34,481 nt of DNA from Nitrososphaera sp. (GTDB lineage Archaea > Thermoproteota > Nitrososphaeria > Nitrososphaerales > Nitrososphaeraceae), in assembly GCF_013388945.1 (NCBI RefSeq), contig NZ_JACAEH010000013.1, forward strand, positions 1-34,481, written 5' to 3'. The notes below the pieces were generated by a model. The model was not told where the DNA came from and did no database searches. It saw only the letters and a list, made by a program, of their open reading frames with translations. Below, one piece after another: positions 7,918 to 15,683 of the stretch; positions within the stretch are counted from its first letter, which is position 1; each line of letters starts with the position of its first letter. The translations under genes and the position numbers were made by a program.

Positions 7918-9878
7918 TGGTGGAGAGTTTGTAACTGTTCCTTAAAAAGATGTTCTCTATAAGAATTTACCAGATATAGGCTGAGTTGAAACAACCTCAA
8001 CGTTTTGATAGAGTTACCATTTGAGTCTCTAAGGAACGCATCCCAAGTTCCGTCATCATCAAATTTCTTCTGAAACAGTGAGAGCCGTCTTCTAAACCAG
8101 AATAGGTCTTTCTCCCCTCTTTTCATTTCTTCCAAGACATGCTTTTGGAATCTTGATATTCCTTTTCTGCTCAAATAATCATTCATAATTCTTGCCAACA
8201 AGTCTTTGTGTTCTTGCAATAGGTCGGTTTCTAGATCTCTGGGCTCTGTGATTGGTACAGGTTTCCTTATCTCTGGTGCACTTTTCTTGTTTGTCCATTC
8301 GGTCCACATCAGCCGAAATCTGAAAAGTAACTCAGATACGGATTCTTTTCCCTGTTCGTTTAGACATAAACTCTTCCAATCCTCGTAAGTAAATCCCTCA
8401 TATTTCTCTGCGTTCTTGACAAACTGGCGTCTGAGCCAAGGCAAGCCGAGCTTTCCACGCGCTAATGGCTCAAGAACCGTCTGTTGAAATTTTTCTATTC
8501 CTTTGTCATTAACGATGGAGTTAAAGATTACTGCTCCGACATAAGATATCCTATCGCTATTCTCATAGTTTCTAATGATTGATTTCTGTTCTGTTTCATA
8601 GAATTCACCTATATGGTGCATATAGTATTTTACAAACTTCCAAGCATCACGGTTTATTCCGATACTTGCGTCAGAATCAGCAGAAAACAGCCCCATATAT
8701 TCTCCAAAGCTTAGAATCTTACCTTCAACCATTATGACAATCAGCCTTCTTAAGGCGTTCTGCTTTGCAAAATCTCTGTCGATGTCTTTTCCTAGACTCT
8801 CAAACTCCTTTCTATCAAATTTGGACTTGGCGTATTCTGCTATCTTGTGGGCAGTTTTCAGTGATGCGGGGTTGATATGTCTTATGTATGTCTGATAAAG
8901 GAAGAAAAGTTTTGATGATACGCCGTTAAACTTCTTGAATGGATACAAAAAGGAATAGTCAGTACCTTTTGAAATGCAGTTAAGAAACGAATATTCGGGG
9001 TTTCTATCCTTTGCTATCACATCCTCGATTTCCTTGCGGCAACCATGTTGCACAGCTTTTTGTAGAAAAACAAGAGCAGGGCTTGGAATTTCTCTGATCT
9101 CACAATCGGGGCCCGTTCCAGAATTTGAAAATCTCCACACAAAGAGCGAAGTTCCTGCGGGCAGTTCATCTTTGTGCATTTCTTCCATGACTGAGAGGAT
9201 CCTTTTTATCGCCGCGATGCTTCCCTCTTTTGATCCCAGTGTACTTGTATCTCCGGCAGATATCCTACGACGAATTTCTTCAGTAATTAACCTTACATAA
9301 TCATACCAGAAGCTTGTTGAGGTAGACTGAAAAACAGCCAAACGGCCGTTAATCAGGAGAACTCCTAAAGGAAGATAGTGAACTGCAAATAAACACGTTG
9401 CACAGATGTTCGGTGCACGCGAGCTGGCCGGTAATGCTTGGGCGTCACTACCAACACTGCCTGCTAGTGGAAACCAATCCCTACCGACATACCTTTTTGC
9501 ATCTTTATTGCCAAGTGGAACAAGAATCTCTCTAGCCAGCTTGTCAATGTCTAGGCTGTAGGTATGTCCGCAACACTCACATCTTTCTTTAATATCTTCC
9601 TTTCCTATCTTGTTCAGGATGCCTGTAGTCATTTTGCTATAGTATAGAACCCTCTTCTCATAGTCTTTGATTCCCGGATGGGTAGCAAGCGAATTTATTG
9701 TGAATATCATGCTGGTACTCTTAAGCTTGGAATTCCGTCTTGCAAGCTGCTCTCCGTTTTGATGTACTTTTTTCATATGATCAAGCGTCAAGTCATCTAT
9801 GTCTCTACAATTGGCCAGAGTAGCAAGTACTGCAAGCCCTGTATCGACAAAAGGATTTCCGGTGAGCTCGATTTTCAC
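7914..9878 (-). CDS. cas8b: CRISPR-associated Cas8, Cst1 CxxC-CxxC type
   Basis: Large Cascade subunit, 654 residues, expected to recognise the PAM and recruit Cas3. The N-terminus NPFVDTGLAVLA is typical of Cst1. Two zinc-binding pairs are visible, C100/C103 (CECC) and C159/C162 (CATC), flanking the GRDWFPLAGSVG segment; these are the pairs behind the CXXC-CXXC family name. The start codon is GTG, with a TATA-like sequence about 27 bp upstream, so the cas8-cas7-cas5-cas3 transcript may be leaderless and separate from cas6. No cas11 gene is visible; the helical C-terminus could supply one by internal initiation. Older naming calls this family Cas8a1. Confidence 0.9.
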   Translation of the reverse strand: MKIELTGNPFVDTGLAVLATLANCRDIDDLTLDHMKKVHQNGEQLARRNSKLKSTSMIFTINSLATHPGIKDYEKRVLYYSKMTTGILNKIGKEDIKERCECCGHTYSLDIDKLAREILVPLGNKDAKRYVGRDWFPLAGSVGSDAQALPASSRAPNICATCLFAVHYLPLGVLLINGRLAVFQSTSTSFWYDYVRLITEEIRRRISAGDTSTLGSKEGSIAAIKRILSVMEEMHKDELPAGTSLFVWRFSNSGTGPDCEIREIPSPALVFLQKAVQHGCRKEIEDVIAKDRNPEYSFLNCISKGTDYSFLYPFKKFNGVSSKLFFLYQTYIRHINPASLKTAHKIAEYAKSKFDRKEFESLGKDIDRDFAKQNALRRLIVIMVEGKILSFGEYMGLFSADSDASIGINRDAWKFVKYYMHHIGEFYETEQKSIIRNYENSDRISYVGAVIFNSIVNDKGIEKFQQTVLEPLARGKLGLPWLRRQFVKNAEKYEGFTYEDWKSLCLNEQGKESVSELLFRFRLMWTEWTNKKSAPEIRKPVPITEPRDLETDLLQEHKDLLARIMNDYLSRKGISRFQKHVLEEMKRGEKDLFWFRRRLSLFQKKFDDDGTWDAFLRDSNGNSIKTLRLFQLSLYLVNSYREHLFKEQLQTLHQ

Positions 9879-9894
9879 TTCATACTACTAAAAT

Positions 9895-9918
9895 AAACAC
9901 AGATTTATCTTTTTTATA
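9895..9918 (-). promoter_or_regulatory. Putative promoter of cas8-cas7-cas5-cas3
   Basis: The 35-bp gap between cas6 and cas8 is almost pure A/T. On the minus strand it contains ATAAAAAAGATAAATC, centred about 27 bp before the GTG of cas8, the distance expected for a leaderless archaeal transcript. It would let the four effector genes be expressed apart from cas6. Confidence 0.4.
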
Positions 9919-10747
9919 GATAATATCTTGCTACTCCAAACCCTGCCGTTCTTTCCATGCCGATGTTAGAGTATTCTGCAAACTTGGCAAGCTTGTTTGT
10001 AACTAGGCTAAACCCTGAATCACCCCGGCCTTCTTCGTCTATCCTGTAGGCACACCATCCCACAAACCCTATCTTCATGCTCTTGCCGGTTACAGTGAGC
10101 GTCCGCAGGTCATAGCCGGAAACTGTCATGCTCTTTTCTGTCCATGCCTTGTACTTTTCATGTGTCTCTTTTCCAAACTTGTCGGCCATGCAGGCGTCCC
10201 AAACCCTCATCAGGTGCGGGAAAATCACATTAGGCTCTGGGAATAACTGGTCAAACTTGGAGCCTATCTTTGACAGATGGGTAGGTGTGTCAAAAAGTAG
10301 CCTGAAGCGCCGGGCATCCTGCACTTTTGAGAAATCCTCGGTCCTGATAGTCAGCGAAGCTACTTTGAAGTGCGAATCGTATATCATCAGGCTTTCGTTG
10401 GAGGAAAAGAAGTCAAGTGCGCTTTTGGCTATCCTGTCGTCAAGGAACCTGATCTTCAAGATGCAGGGTGTCGATGGGTCAAGCTGGTAGCCGTCAGCAT
10501 GTTTTTTTGTAGACCTGAAGTACAGTGGCGTGACGGAGTAAGGCTTGAGCGCATTGGGCTCATGCAAGTCCTGCGAGAGTGCTGGATCGATCCTGTTAAG
10601 GATGTTCAGTGCCAAGCCCCTAGCCAAGTAACCTGTGAAGGCAGGCATCTTGACGCTCTTTTCTGCAAAGGTCTTTACTTCAAGCTCCGTAACCAAACAC
10701 CAAATCATCAAATATGCTTGTATATTAGATGAATCTATTTCTGACAT
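9914..10747 (-). CDS. cas6: CRISPR repeat endoribonuclease Cas6
   Basis: A 277-residue RAMP-fold RNase that cuts the repeat transcript 8 nt from its 3' end and so produces the ATTGAAAG handle. The C-terminus ends GMERTAGFGVARYYL, the glycine-rich loop that marks Cas6. The N-terminal half (MPAFTGYLARGLALNIL and the following DP..QDLHEP) fits archaeal Cas6 of this group. I cannot assign the catalytic residue with confidence. The gene is nearer the window average in composition than its downstream neighbours (32 of 60 G or C at 10081-10140). The ATG lies inside a 22-bp palindrome, and a TATA-like box is about 23 bp upstream, so the mRNA is probably leaderless. Confidence 0.9.
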   Translation of the reverse strand: MSEIDSSNIQAYLMIWCLVTELEVKTFAEKSVKMPAFTGYLARGLALNILNRIDPALSQDLHEPNALKPYSVTPLYFRSTKKHADGYQLDPSTPCILKIRFLDDRIAKSALDFFSSNESLMIYDSHFKVASLTIRTEDFSKVQDARRFRLLFDTPTHLSKIGSKFDQLFPEPNVIFPHLMRVWDACMADKFGKETHEKYKAWTEKSMTVSGYDLRTLTVTGKSMKIGFVGWCAYRIDEEGRGDSGFSLVTNKLAKFAEYSNIGMERTAGFGVARYYL

Positions 10748-10756
10748 CAGAAATAG
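10735..10756. repeat. 22-bp palindrome over the cas6 start codon
   Basis: Arms CTATTTCTGA and TCAGAAATAG are perfect reverse complements separated by CA. The cas6 ATG (minus strand) straddles the centre. It lies where the transcription start of a leaderless cas6 mRNA should be, just downstream of the TATA box. This is the classic place for an archaeal repressor operator; an mRNA hairpin hiding the start codon is the alternative. Confidence 0.8.
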
Positions 10757-10776
10757 CGTATAAAACTATATAATTT
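10757..10776. promoter_or_regulatory. TATA-like box upstream of cas6, possibly bidirectional
   Basis: An AT-rich block with ACTATATAAT at 10765-10774 lies about 23 bp before the cas6 ATG on the minus strand and 27 bp before an ATG at 10797 on the plus strand. It is the obvious cas6 promoter; activity in the other direction is speculative. Confidence 0.5.
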
Positions 10777-10902
10777 GCCACTCCAATAGAGCAAACATGT
10801 CCGAAATCAACCGTTTGAGTTCGGACTCGACATCTGGAGAATCAGGGAACCACCGGGCCCGCCATATTCTATTGCCACATTCGCATGTTACCGCCGCGAA
10901 AC

Positions 10903-11277
10903 CTACCGCATGGCGGCTATCATCGGAAATACTTTTTGCTCAAGGATCCTTTCATGGTCGGCTGAACGCTCGGTGGAAATGAGGAGCAAGAGCCCCTGCT
11001 TTTTTACCGGTATAGTCAGGCGCTTGACCTTTTCGTATACGGTCAGGGAATACTCTACCTTTCCCAGCTTTTCTTCAAAAGGCTCCCTCATCGTCATCTT
11101 TAATGTTGTAAGAAATGTGGACTTCTGCGCTTCTTTTTCAGTCAGCAAAGGCTCTATCCCATCGTGATATGCGTGCATAACGAGCCTCCCGTTTCTGTCT
11201 ACAAACCCTGCAAACCTTATCCCCTCGTCAGAGTCCAGTATCTGGTTCAGGACATCGTAGGTGCTATCGTGCATCAT
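10903..11277 (-). CDS. Conserved hypothetical protein, DUF6659-like
   Basis: A 124-residue protein resembling the thaumarchaeal DUF6659 family, whose members are about this size. It has no membrane segment. The sequence alternates strands and helices (IRFAGFVDRNGRLVMHAY, then a long charged stretch, then KRLTIPVKKQGLLLLIST), reminiscent of roadblock/profilin-like small domains, but I cannot prove that fold. A TATA-like TTTTATC lies about 45 bp upstream. It is not part of the cas operon: cas6 reads away from its 3' end after a 155-bp gap. Function unknown. Confidence 0.7.
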   Translation of the reverse strand: MMHDSTYDVLNQILDSDEGIRFAGFVDRNGRLVMHAYHDGIEPLLTEKEAQKSTFLTTLKMTMREPFEEKLGKVEYSLTVYEKVKRLTIPVKKQGLLLLISTERSADHERILEQKVFPMIAAMR

Positions 11278-11349
11278 TGGCCGGGTCGCTATCTCGCACG
11301 AGAACGTCGTCTGATAAAACGATTTGTAGTTATTTTTCAGGACGTACGT

Positions 11350-11925
11350 CTATTCGCGTGCCAAAAGCGCAAACGTCCCGCCGGCGCCGTACGCAAGCGC
11401 AATCAGCATCCTTGACAGCATGACTGCCACGTCCTGGTGGTCTGCAAAGAGCGACGTGTCGATTGCAAGCGCCGCAGGAAGCGCCGCAAGCGAAATGGCT
11501 GCAACTATCAGCTGCTCGCGGTTATCAAGCCTGCTGTACTTTTTCATCATAAGGTATGTGGACAGGTTGCCAAGACCTATCCCAAGCAGGATGAGGTACT
11601 GGTAGAGAGAAGGGAAGGCGGCAATACTTGCAAAGGGGCCCGCCCAGCAGATGCCGTTGAGCGCCTTTGCGCCTGCCGACCAGCGCACGCTGTTTTTCAT
11701 CCTTTCGCGGATAGCCGGCATCGCCTTTCTAAAGCGCGGCCATGCGACGCCAAAGGTGGCGCCGAAACTTCCAACCCAGATTACCGCGTAATAATAGAAA
11801 GGCGCGTTGTTCTGAAAAGCAAGCTCTGACAGCGTCGCGCCCGCAAACACGGCCGCGGAGACACCTGCAAACAGGACGCCAAACGCCCGCCTTGTTTCAA
11901 GCGCAGGGTCGGACAACGGTACCAT
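11350..11925 (-). CDS. Membrane protein of unknown function
   Basis: A 191-residue protein with about five hydrophobic segments (starting near AFGVLFAGVSAAVFAG, then YYYAVIWVGSFGATFGVAW, FASIAAFPSLYQYLILLGIG, LIVAAISLAALPAAL and MLIALAYGAGGTFAL). The frame is open to 12018, but I chose the ATG at 11925 because the longer version would run into the end of the upstream acyl-CoA ligase gene and adds an unlikely Gly/Pro-rich leader. It lies 32 bp downstream of that gene on the same strand and may be cotranscribed. I do not recognise the family. Confidence 0.7.
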   Translation of the reverse strand: MVPLSDPALETRRAFGVLFAGVSAAVFAGATLSELAFQNNAPFYYYAVIWVGSFGATFGVAWPRFRKAMPAIRERMKNSVRWSAGAKALNGICWAGPFASIAAFPSLYQYLILLGIGLGNLSTYLMMKKYSRLDNREQLIVAAISLAALPAALAIDTSLFADHQDVAVMLSRMLIALAYGAGGTFALLARE

Positions 11926-11957
11926 GTGAGACCTTTGCCAATAAAAAGGTGGAGGCC

Positions 11958-14078
11958 TTACTTGGCCTGGCCCGACACCCTGGCCCACCTTGCAAGCGAG
12001 CCTGCCGCCGTCACCCACTCAATGACAGAGTGGTACACCGGAACATTTGCCGCCTCGATGCGCTTTGAGATGTCCTTCGTGAACGGTCCGCCCATCGCGC
12101 CTATTACAATCGGCTTTTTGCCCTGCTTCTGGAACGACGCCAAGACGTCCACTATCGTCTCTTCAAGCGGGTCGTCCTGGAAGACAAACCACGGCATGAT
12201 GATGTCGATGTTGGGGTCGTCCATGAAAGCCTGTATCGCAAAGCGGTAGTCGTCGGCGTTTGCAGAGCCGGTGATGTCGCACGGGTTTCCGATGACATAA
12301 GTGGCAGGGTAGTGCTCCTTGAACGCCTTCTTTGTCTGCTCTGAAAGCTCCGCCACCTGCAGCCCCAGGCGCTCAAAGTTGTCAATCGCTGCGATAATCG
12401 GGCCCGCGCCGTTTGTCACAAGCGCGACCCTGTTGCCCTTGGGCGTCGGCTGCCAGTTGAGCGCCTTGAGCGAAGCAGTCAATTCTTCATAGCTGTCGAC
12501 TGAGATTATGCCTGCCTGCTCCATCGCGCCCTTGACGACGCCAAACGAGCCGCCAAGTGATCCCGTGTGAGACGCTGCCTGCTTGGCTCCCCTTGCGGAC
12601 CTGCCGTTTTTGAACATCACAATCGGCTTCTTGCGCTCCTTTATGACCTTCCTTGCCGTGTTCATGAACTTGCGCCCGTCGCCGAGGCCCTCAACGTACA
12701 GGCCTATCACCTTGGTGTTCGGGTCTTCTGAAAGGTACCAGATCATGTCTGCCTCGTCCACGTCGGACCTGTTGCCGTACGAGATCATCTTGGACATGCC
12801 AAACACGTCAGAGCTCTCCATGAACGCGATGCCGACGGTGCCGGACTGGGACAGGAACGCGACGTTGCCGTTCTTTGGCCTCAGCATCCTTGCATGGCCC
12901 TGGAACGCGCAGTCGAGCCTGTTTGCGCCGTTGAACATGCCGATGCAGTTTGGCCCGATTATCCTTATTTTCAGTTCAGACGAGAGGCGCTTGACTTCAG
13001 CCTCGATTGCAGCGCGCTCGCCTCCAAGCTCCTTGCCTCCTCCTGAAATCACTACAAAGTTGTGTATGTTCTTCTTTGCCGCTGACTTCAACAGCTCTGG
13101 CACAAATTTCAGGTCTACAGTCACGACGACCAGTTCCACGGGGTCTGCGATGTCGTCAAGGCTCTTGTACGCCTTGATGCCCATTATCTCCGGGTAGCCC
13201 TTGGCGTTTACGGGGTAGACCTTGCCCTTGTAGTCGTGCTTGACCATGCTCTCCAGGACGGAGTTGCCGACCTTGCCGGCCTCCGGCGACGCGCCGATGA
13301 GCGCAATAGACTTGGCGTTGAAGAACAGGTCCATGAACGACGAGTCGGGCTGCGCCTTTGAGATAGCGTTCGGGTCTGCGTTCTGGCGCAGGATTATCTT
13401 GGCGTCTACGACGTAATAGTCGCTTGGGTAGAAAATGACTGGGTTAAAGTCGATGCTCTCGTAAAACGTCGCCATGTCTGTCCCGAGCCTGCCGATGTTG
13501 ACGAGCGCGTCTGCTATCATGTTCTTGTCAATCGGCGCGGAGCCGCGGAAGCCTTCGAGGATCTTTTTGCCCTTCAGCTCCTCTATCATGGAAAGCGCGT
13601 CCTCCTTTGTTATCGGGAGCACCCTGAACGCGACGTCCTTGAAGACTTCGGTGTAGATCCCGCCGATACCTGCCATGATGATTGGGCCAAACTGCGCGTC
13701 GTTCTGCAGGCCGACAATGAGCTCGGCGCCCTGCGGCACCATCTTTTCAAGAAGCACTCCCTTGACGCTGTACTGCTTGGAAAGCCTGCCGTGCATGTCA
13801 GAGAATGCCTCCTTTACCTGCGCCTCGTTCTGCAGGCCGACCTTGACTCCCTTGACGTCGGTCTTGTGCAGGATCTGTGGCGAGACTATCTTGGCGACAA
13901 GCGGGAAGCCTATCTGCTTTGATTTGCTCTGGGCATCCGCCTCGCTTGTGACCAGGGCGTACGGGGGAACCTTGACGCCATATTCCGTCAAGACCTGTTT
14001 AGCTAGCTCCTCTGTGATTACTTTTTCCTTGGTTGAGAAAACGCCATCAAATATGCTTTGGACCTTTTGATTGGCCAT
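11958..14078 (-). CDS. Acyl-CoA synthetase (ADP-forming), probable HP/HB-cycle hydroxyacyl-CoA ligase
   Basis: A 706-residue NDP-forming acyl-CoA synthetase with the ATP-grasp domain first (about 10-235), then a CoA-binding Rossmann domain ([12 protein letters not shown] from 261) and succinyl-CoA-ligase-like domains (GPNCIGMFN at 375-383, SQSGTVG at 411-417). The phosphorylated His is H504 in [10 protein letters not shown]. Thaumarchaeota use proteins of this single-chain architecture as 3-hydroxypropionyl-CoA and 4-hydroxybutyryl-CoA synthetases, which save energy in carbon fixation. I cannot tell which substrate applies here, and acetate-CoA ligase is also possible. The ATG at 14078 has CTTTTAAAG about 31 bp upstream. 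The gene reads toward the membrane protein at 11350-11925. Confidence 0.88.
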   Translation of the reverse strand: MANQKVQSIFDGVFSTKEKVITEELAKQVLTEYGVKVPPYALVTSEADAQSKSKQIGFPLVAKIVSPQILHKTDVKGVKVGLQNEAQVKEAFSDMHGRLSKQYSVKGVLLEKMVPQGAELIVGLQNDAQFGPIIMAGIGGIYTEVFKDVAFRVLPITKEDALSMIEELKGKKILEGFRGSAPIDKNMIADALVNIGRLGTDMATFYESIDFNPVIFYPSDYYVVDAKIILRQNADPNAISKAQPDSSFMDLFFNAKSIALIGASPEAGKVGNSVLESMVKHDYKGKVYPVNAKGYPEIMGIKAYKSLDDIADPVELVVVTVDLKFVPELLKSAAKKNIHNFVVISGGGKELGGERAAIEAEVKRLSSELKIRIIGPNCIGMFNGANRLDCAFQGHARMLRPKNGNVAFLSQSGTVGIAFMESSDVFGMSKMISYGNRSDVDEADMIWYLSEDPNTKVIGLYVEGLGDGRKFMNTARKVIKERKKPIVMFKNGRSARGAKQAASHTGSLGGSFGVVKGAMEQAGIISVDSYEELTASLKALNWQPTPKGNRVALVTNGAGPIIAAIDNFERLGLQVAELSEQTKKAFKEHYPATYVIGNPCDITGSANADDYRFAIQAFMDDPNIDIIMPWFVFQDDPLEETIVDVLASFQKQGKKPIVIGAMGGPFTKDISKRIEAANVPVYHSVIEWVTAAGSLARWARVSGQAK

Positions 14079-14104
14079 TGTGTTGAAAAAAGCCTCTCAA
14101 GCTT

Positions 14105-14113
14105 CTTTTAAAG
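14105..14113 (-). promoter_or_regulatory. Putative TATA box of the acyl-CoA ligase gene
   Basis: CTTTTAAAG is centred 31 bp upstream of the ATG at 14078. The rest of the 164-bp gap up to 14242 shows no tRNA or other gene. Confidence 0.4.
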
Positions 14114-14242
14114 TTACCTAACTATCTGTGCCAAGTTTCTATACCAAATGTGAACCGCCGCTGCAAGCCAGTCGTCGCTTGTTCAGCTGGACGTACAAAC
14201 AACATTTCTTATGCTACAAAGTATATGATTAGTTGAAAAGCG

Positions 14243-14377
14243 ATGCCAGTCTTTCAATGCGTCTCGTGCGAGGTCCAGTTCGGGTCCCGTGAGGATTTTG
14301 ACAAGCACGCCCGGGAATCGGGCCACTATGTCGTGGAAGTCTTTAGCGACTACGAGGAGGCGGTGGCCATAGGCTAG
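14243..14377 (+). CDS. 44-residue C2H2 zinc-finger protein
   Basis: A short gene read directly from the sequence: ATG at 14243, TAG at 14375. The protein begins MPVFQCVSCEVQFGSREDFD and has C6-x2-C9-x12-H22-x5-H28, a single classical C2H2 finger with the aromatic residue F13 and hydrophobic F19 in the core positions. The tail is acidic and short. Single-finger proteins of this size occur in archaea and may bind DNA or partner proteins. An AT-rich stretch (TTTCTTATGCTA, about 14205-14216) could be its promoter. It converges on the amidotransferase gene with a 35-bp gap. The finger spacing is too regular to be chance; the role is unknown. Confidence 0.75.
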   Translation: MPVFQCVSCEVQFGSREDFDKHARESGHYVVEVFSDYEEAVAIG

Positions 14378-14412
14378 ACCCTCCATCTAGTCCTTCTGAC
14401 AATTCAACCTGA

Positions 14413-15093
14413 TTATAGATGGTTGATTTTTACGAAGTTGCGGTATACCTTCTGACACCTTTCAACAAGCCTTTCGATTTCGCTGGCCTTTGGAGCGACC
14501 TTTGCCCTGTCGAGCTTTTCGGCCCTGACTTCGGAATCGTACTCTTTAATCCAGGACTCTACCATCGGCCTGTCCACTTCAAGGTGGAACTGGATTCCGT
14601 AGGCGCTCCCTATCTTGAAGGCCTGCGGATACAGGTCGCTGTACGCGAGCACCTCTGCTTCCTTTGGCAGCTCGTACGTGTCGCCGTGCCACTGGAACAC
14701 CTTCATGGGCGACTCGAGGCCGGCAAAAAGCCCTTTTTTGCCCTCCCCAGACAGAGACACGTCGAACAGGCCTATCTCCTTCCTTGCGCCCTTGAACACA
14801 TGACCACCGGCGGCCTGCGCTATCAGCTGCGAGCCTAAGCATATCCCCAGAAGAGGAATATCGTTTTTGATGGCGTCGCGGATAAGTTCCTGCTCTTTTT
14901 GCAAATATGGCAGATTGTCATAGACTGCCATCGGGCCTCCAAGTATCACGATTGCAGAGTAGCCGGCAGAGCTTGCCGATTTCAGCTCCTGCGCGCTCTT
15001 GCTCTCTATTTCAAAGCCGTCGGCCTTTAGCAGCCTCTGAAGCGTGCCCAGGGTCTCGCAGGCGATGTTTTGAACAGACAGGACCTTTCTCAA
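14413..15093 (-). CDS. Class I glutamine amidotransferase-like protein
   Basis: A 226-residue stand-alone GATase1 domain of the GMP-synthase-like type. The triad is visible: C85 in LLGICLGSQ, H170 and E172 in GIQFHLEVD. The ILGGPMAVYD segment (50-59) is typical of these stand-alone hydrolases, which include gamma-glutamyl peptidases. There is no synthetase partner beside it, so the ammonia acceptor or peptide substrate is unknown. A TATA-like GGAAATAAATACC lies 27 bp upstream of the ATG on the minus strand. It is divergent from the TOPRIM gene across an 80-bp shared promoter region. Confidence 0.85.
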   Translation of the reverse strand: MRKVLSVQNIACETLGTLQRLLKADGFEIESKSAQELKSASSAGYSAIVILGGPMAVYDNLPYLQKEQELIRDAIKNDIPLLGICLGSQLIAQAAGGHVFKGARKEIGLFDVSLSGEGKKGLFAGLESPMKVFQWHGDTYELPKEAEVLAYSDLYPQAFKIGSAYGIQFHLEVDRPMVESWIKEYDSEVRAEKLDRAKVAPKASEIERLVERCQKVYRNFVKINHL

Positions 15094-15172
15094 TCAACCC
15101 GATTCTGCGAAGGCGGTATTTATTTCCCGGCAAAAGCGTTAAATCGCTCGGCCGCGAGAGTAGAGCTGCCCG
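15094..15172. promoter_or_regulatory. Divergent promoter region, amidotransferase / TOPRIM protein
   Basis: Two TATA-like boxes in 79 bp: GGAAATAAATACC on the minus strand centred near 15120 (27 bp from the ATG at 15093), and GCGTTAAATC on the plus strand centred near 15141 (32 bp from the ATG at 15173). Confidence 0.4.
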
Positions 15173-15610
15173 ATGGGCTACCCTACCTCAGATGAACTTG
15201 TGATAGAGAAGCTGAGGAGCTTTGTCGGCCAGCTCAACGAAGAATGCGAGAAAGGCTCCGTTGTGGTGGTCGAAGGCAGGCGCGACGCAGAGGCGCTCTC
15301 AAGCATAGGATTCACAGGGAGCCCTGCAGTTTTCCACAACTTCAAGGGAGTCGCCGACTTTGTCGACGCGCACGGCCATACGGGCAAAAAGATAATCCTG
15401 CTCCTTGACATGGACAGGACGGGCAAGTATCTCACGGGGAGGCTCGTGTCTCAACTGCAGACGAGACGGAACAACGTGACGCTTTTCTACAAGCACCTTC
15501 TTGCAAAGATAACAAGCGGCAAGGTGAGGCACGTCGAGGATCTGACCATCTTTGCGCCTCGGATGTCGGGCATCACAGGTGCGAGAAAAGACCTCTACTT
15601 TTACACATAA
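15173..15610 (+). CDS. Small TOPRIM-domain protein (UPF0292-like)
   Basis: A 145-residue protein that is essentially one TOPRIM domain: the Glu of VVVVEGRRDAEAL near residue 35 and the DxD of LLLDMDRTGK near residue 79. TOPRIM folds coordinate metal for phosphotransfer in primases, topoisomerases and RNase M5. The protein resembles the archaeal UPF0292 family of stand-alone TOPRIM proteins. It lies directly upstream of dnaG, which also has a TOPRIM domain, with a 73-bp gap containing a separate TATA-like box. The shared fold and position suggest a nucleic-acid role, but the substrate is unknown. Confidence 0.82.
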   Translation: MGYPTSDELVIEKLRSFVGQLNEECEKGSVVVVEGRRDAEALSSIGFTGSPAVFHNFKGVADFVDAHGHTGKKIILLLDMDRTGKYLTGRLVSQLQTRRNNVTLFYKHLLAKITSGKVRHVEDLTIFAPRMSGITGARKDLYFYT

Positions 15611-15612
15611 AA

Positions 15613-15683
15613 GCACTTATATCAGAGCAGGACTGAATTTCAACTACTAACGAACAAACCACTAACGAGGTATTGAAGAAGAA
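15613..15683 (+). promoter_or_regulatory. dnaG promoter and 5' untranslated region with direct repeat
   Basis: CACTTATATC at about 15614-15623 looks like a TATA box and would start transcription near 15645, giving a leader of about 39 nt. The octamer ACTAACGA occurs twice, at 15645-15652 and 15661-15668, 16 bp apart. Confidence 0.35.

Noticed and set aside
10797-10982. 61-codon plus-strand frame beginning MSEIN
   Set aside because: Not annotated as a gene: low-complexity start, no recognisable family, and antisense overlap with the DUF6659-like gene. Kept only as a finding because of the promoter geometry.
11926-12018. N-terminal extension of the 11350-11925 membrane protein
   Set aside because: It overlaps the end of the acyl-CoA ligase gene and adds a Gly/Pro-rich stretch unlike a membrane protein start.
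14079-14242. Possible tRNA or small RNA in the 164-bp gap
   Set aside because: No cloverleaf, conserved T-loop or stable hairpin was seen; only a TATA-like box for the acyl-CoA ligase.
14183-14386. Minus-strand 67-codon frame
   Set aside because: It is the antisense shadow of the C2H2 zinc-finger gene, whose Cys/His spacing is convincing.
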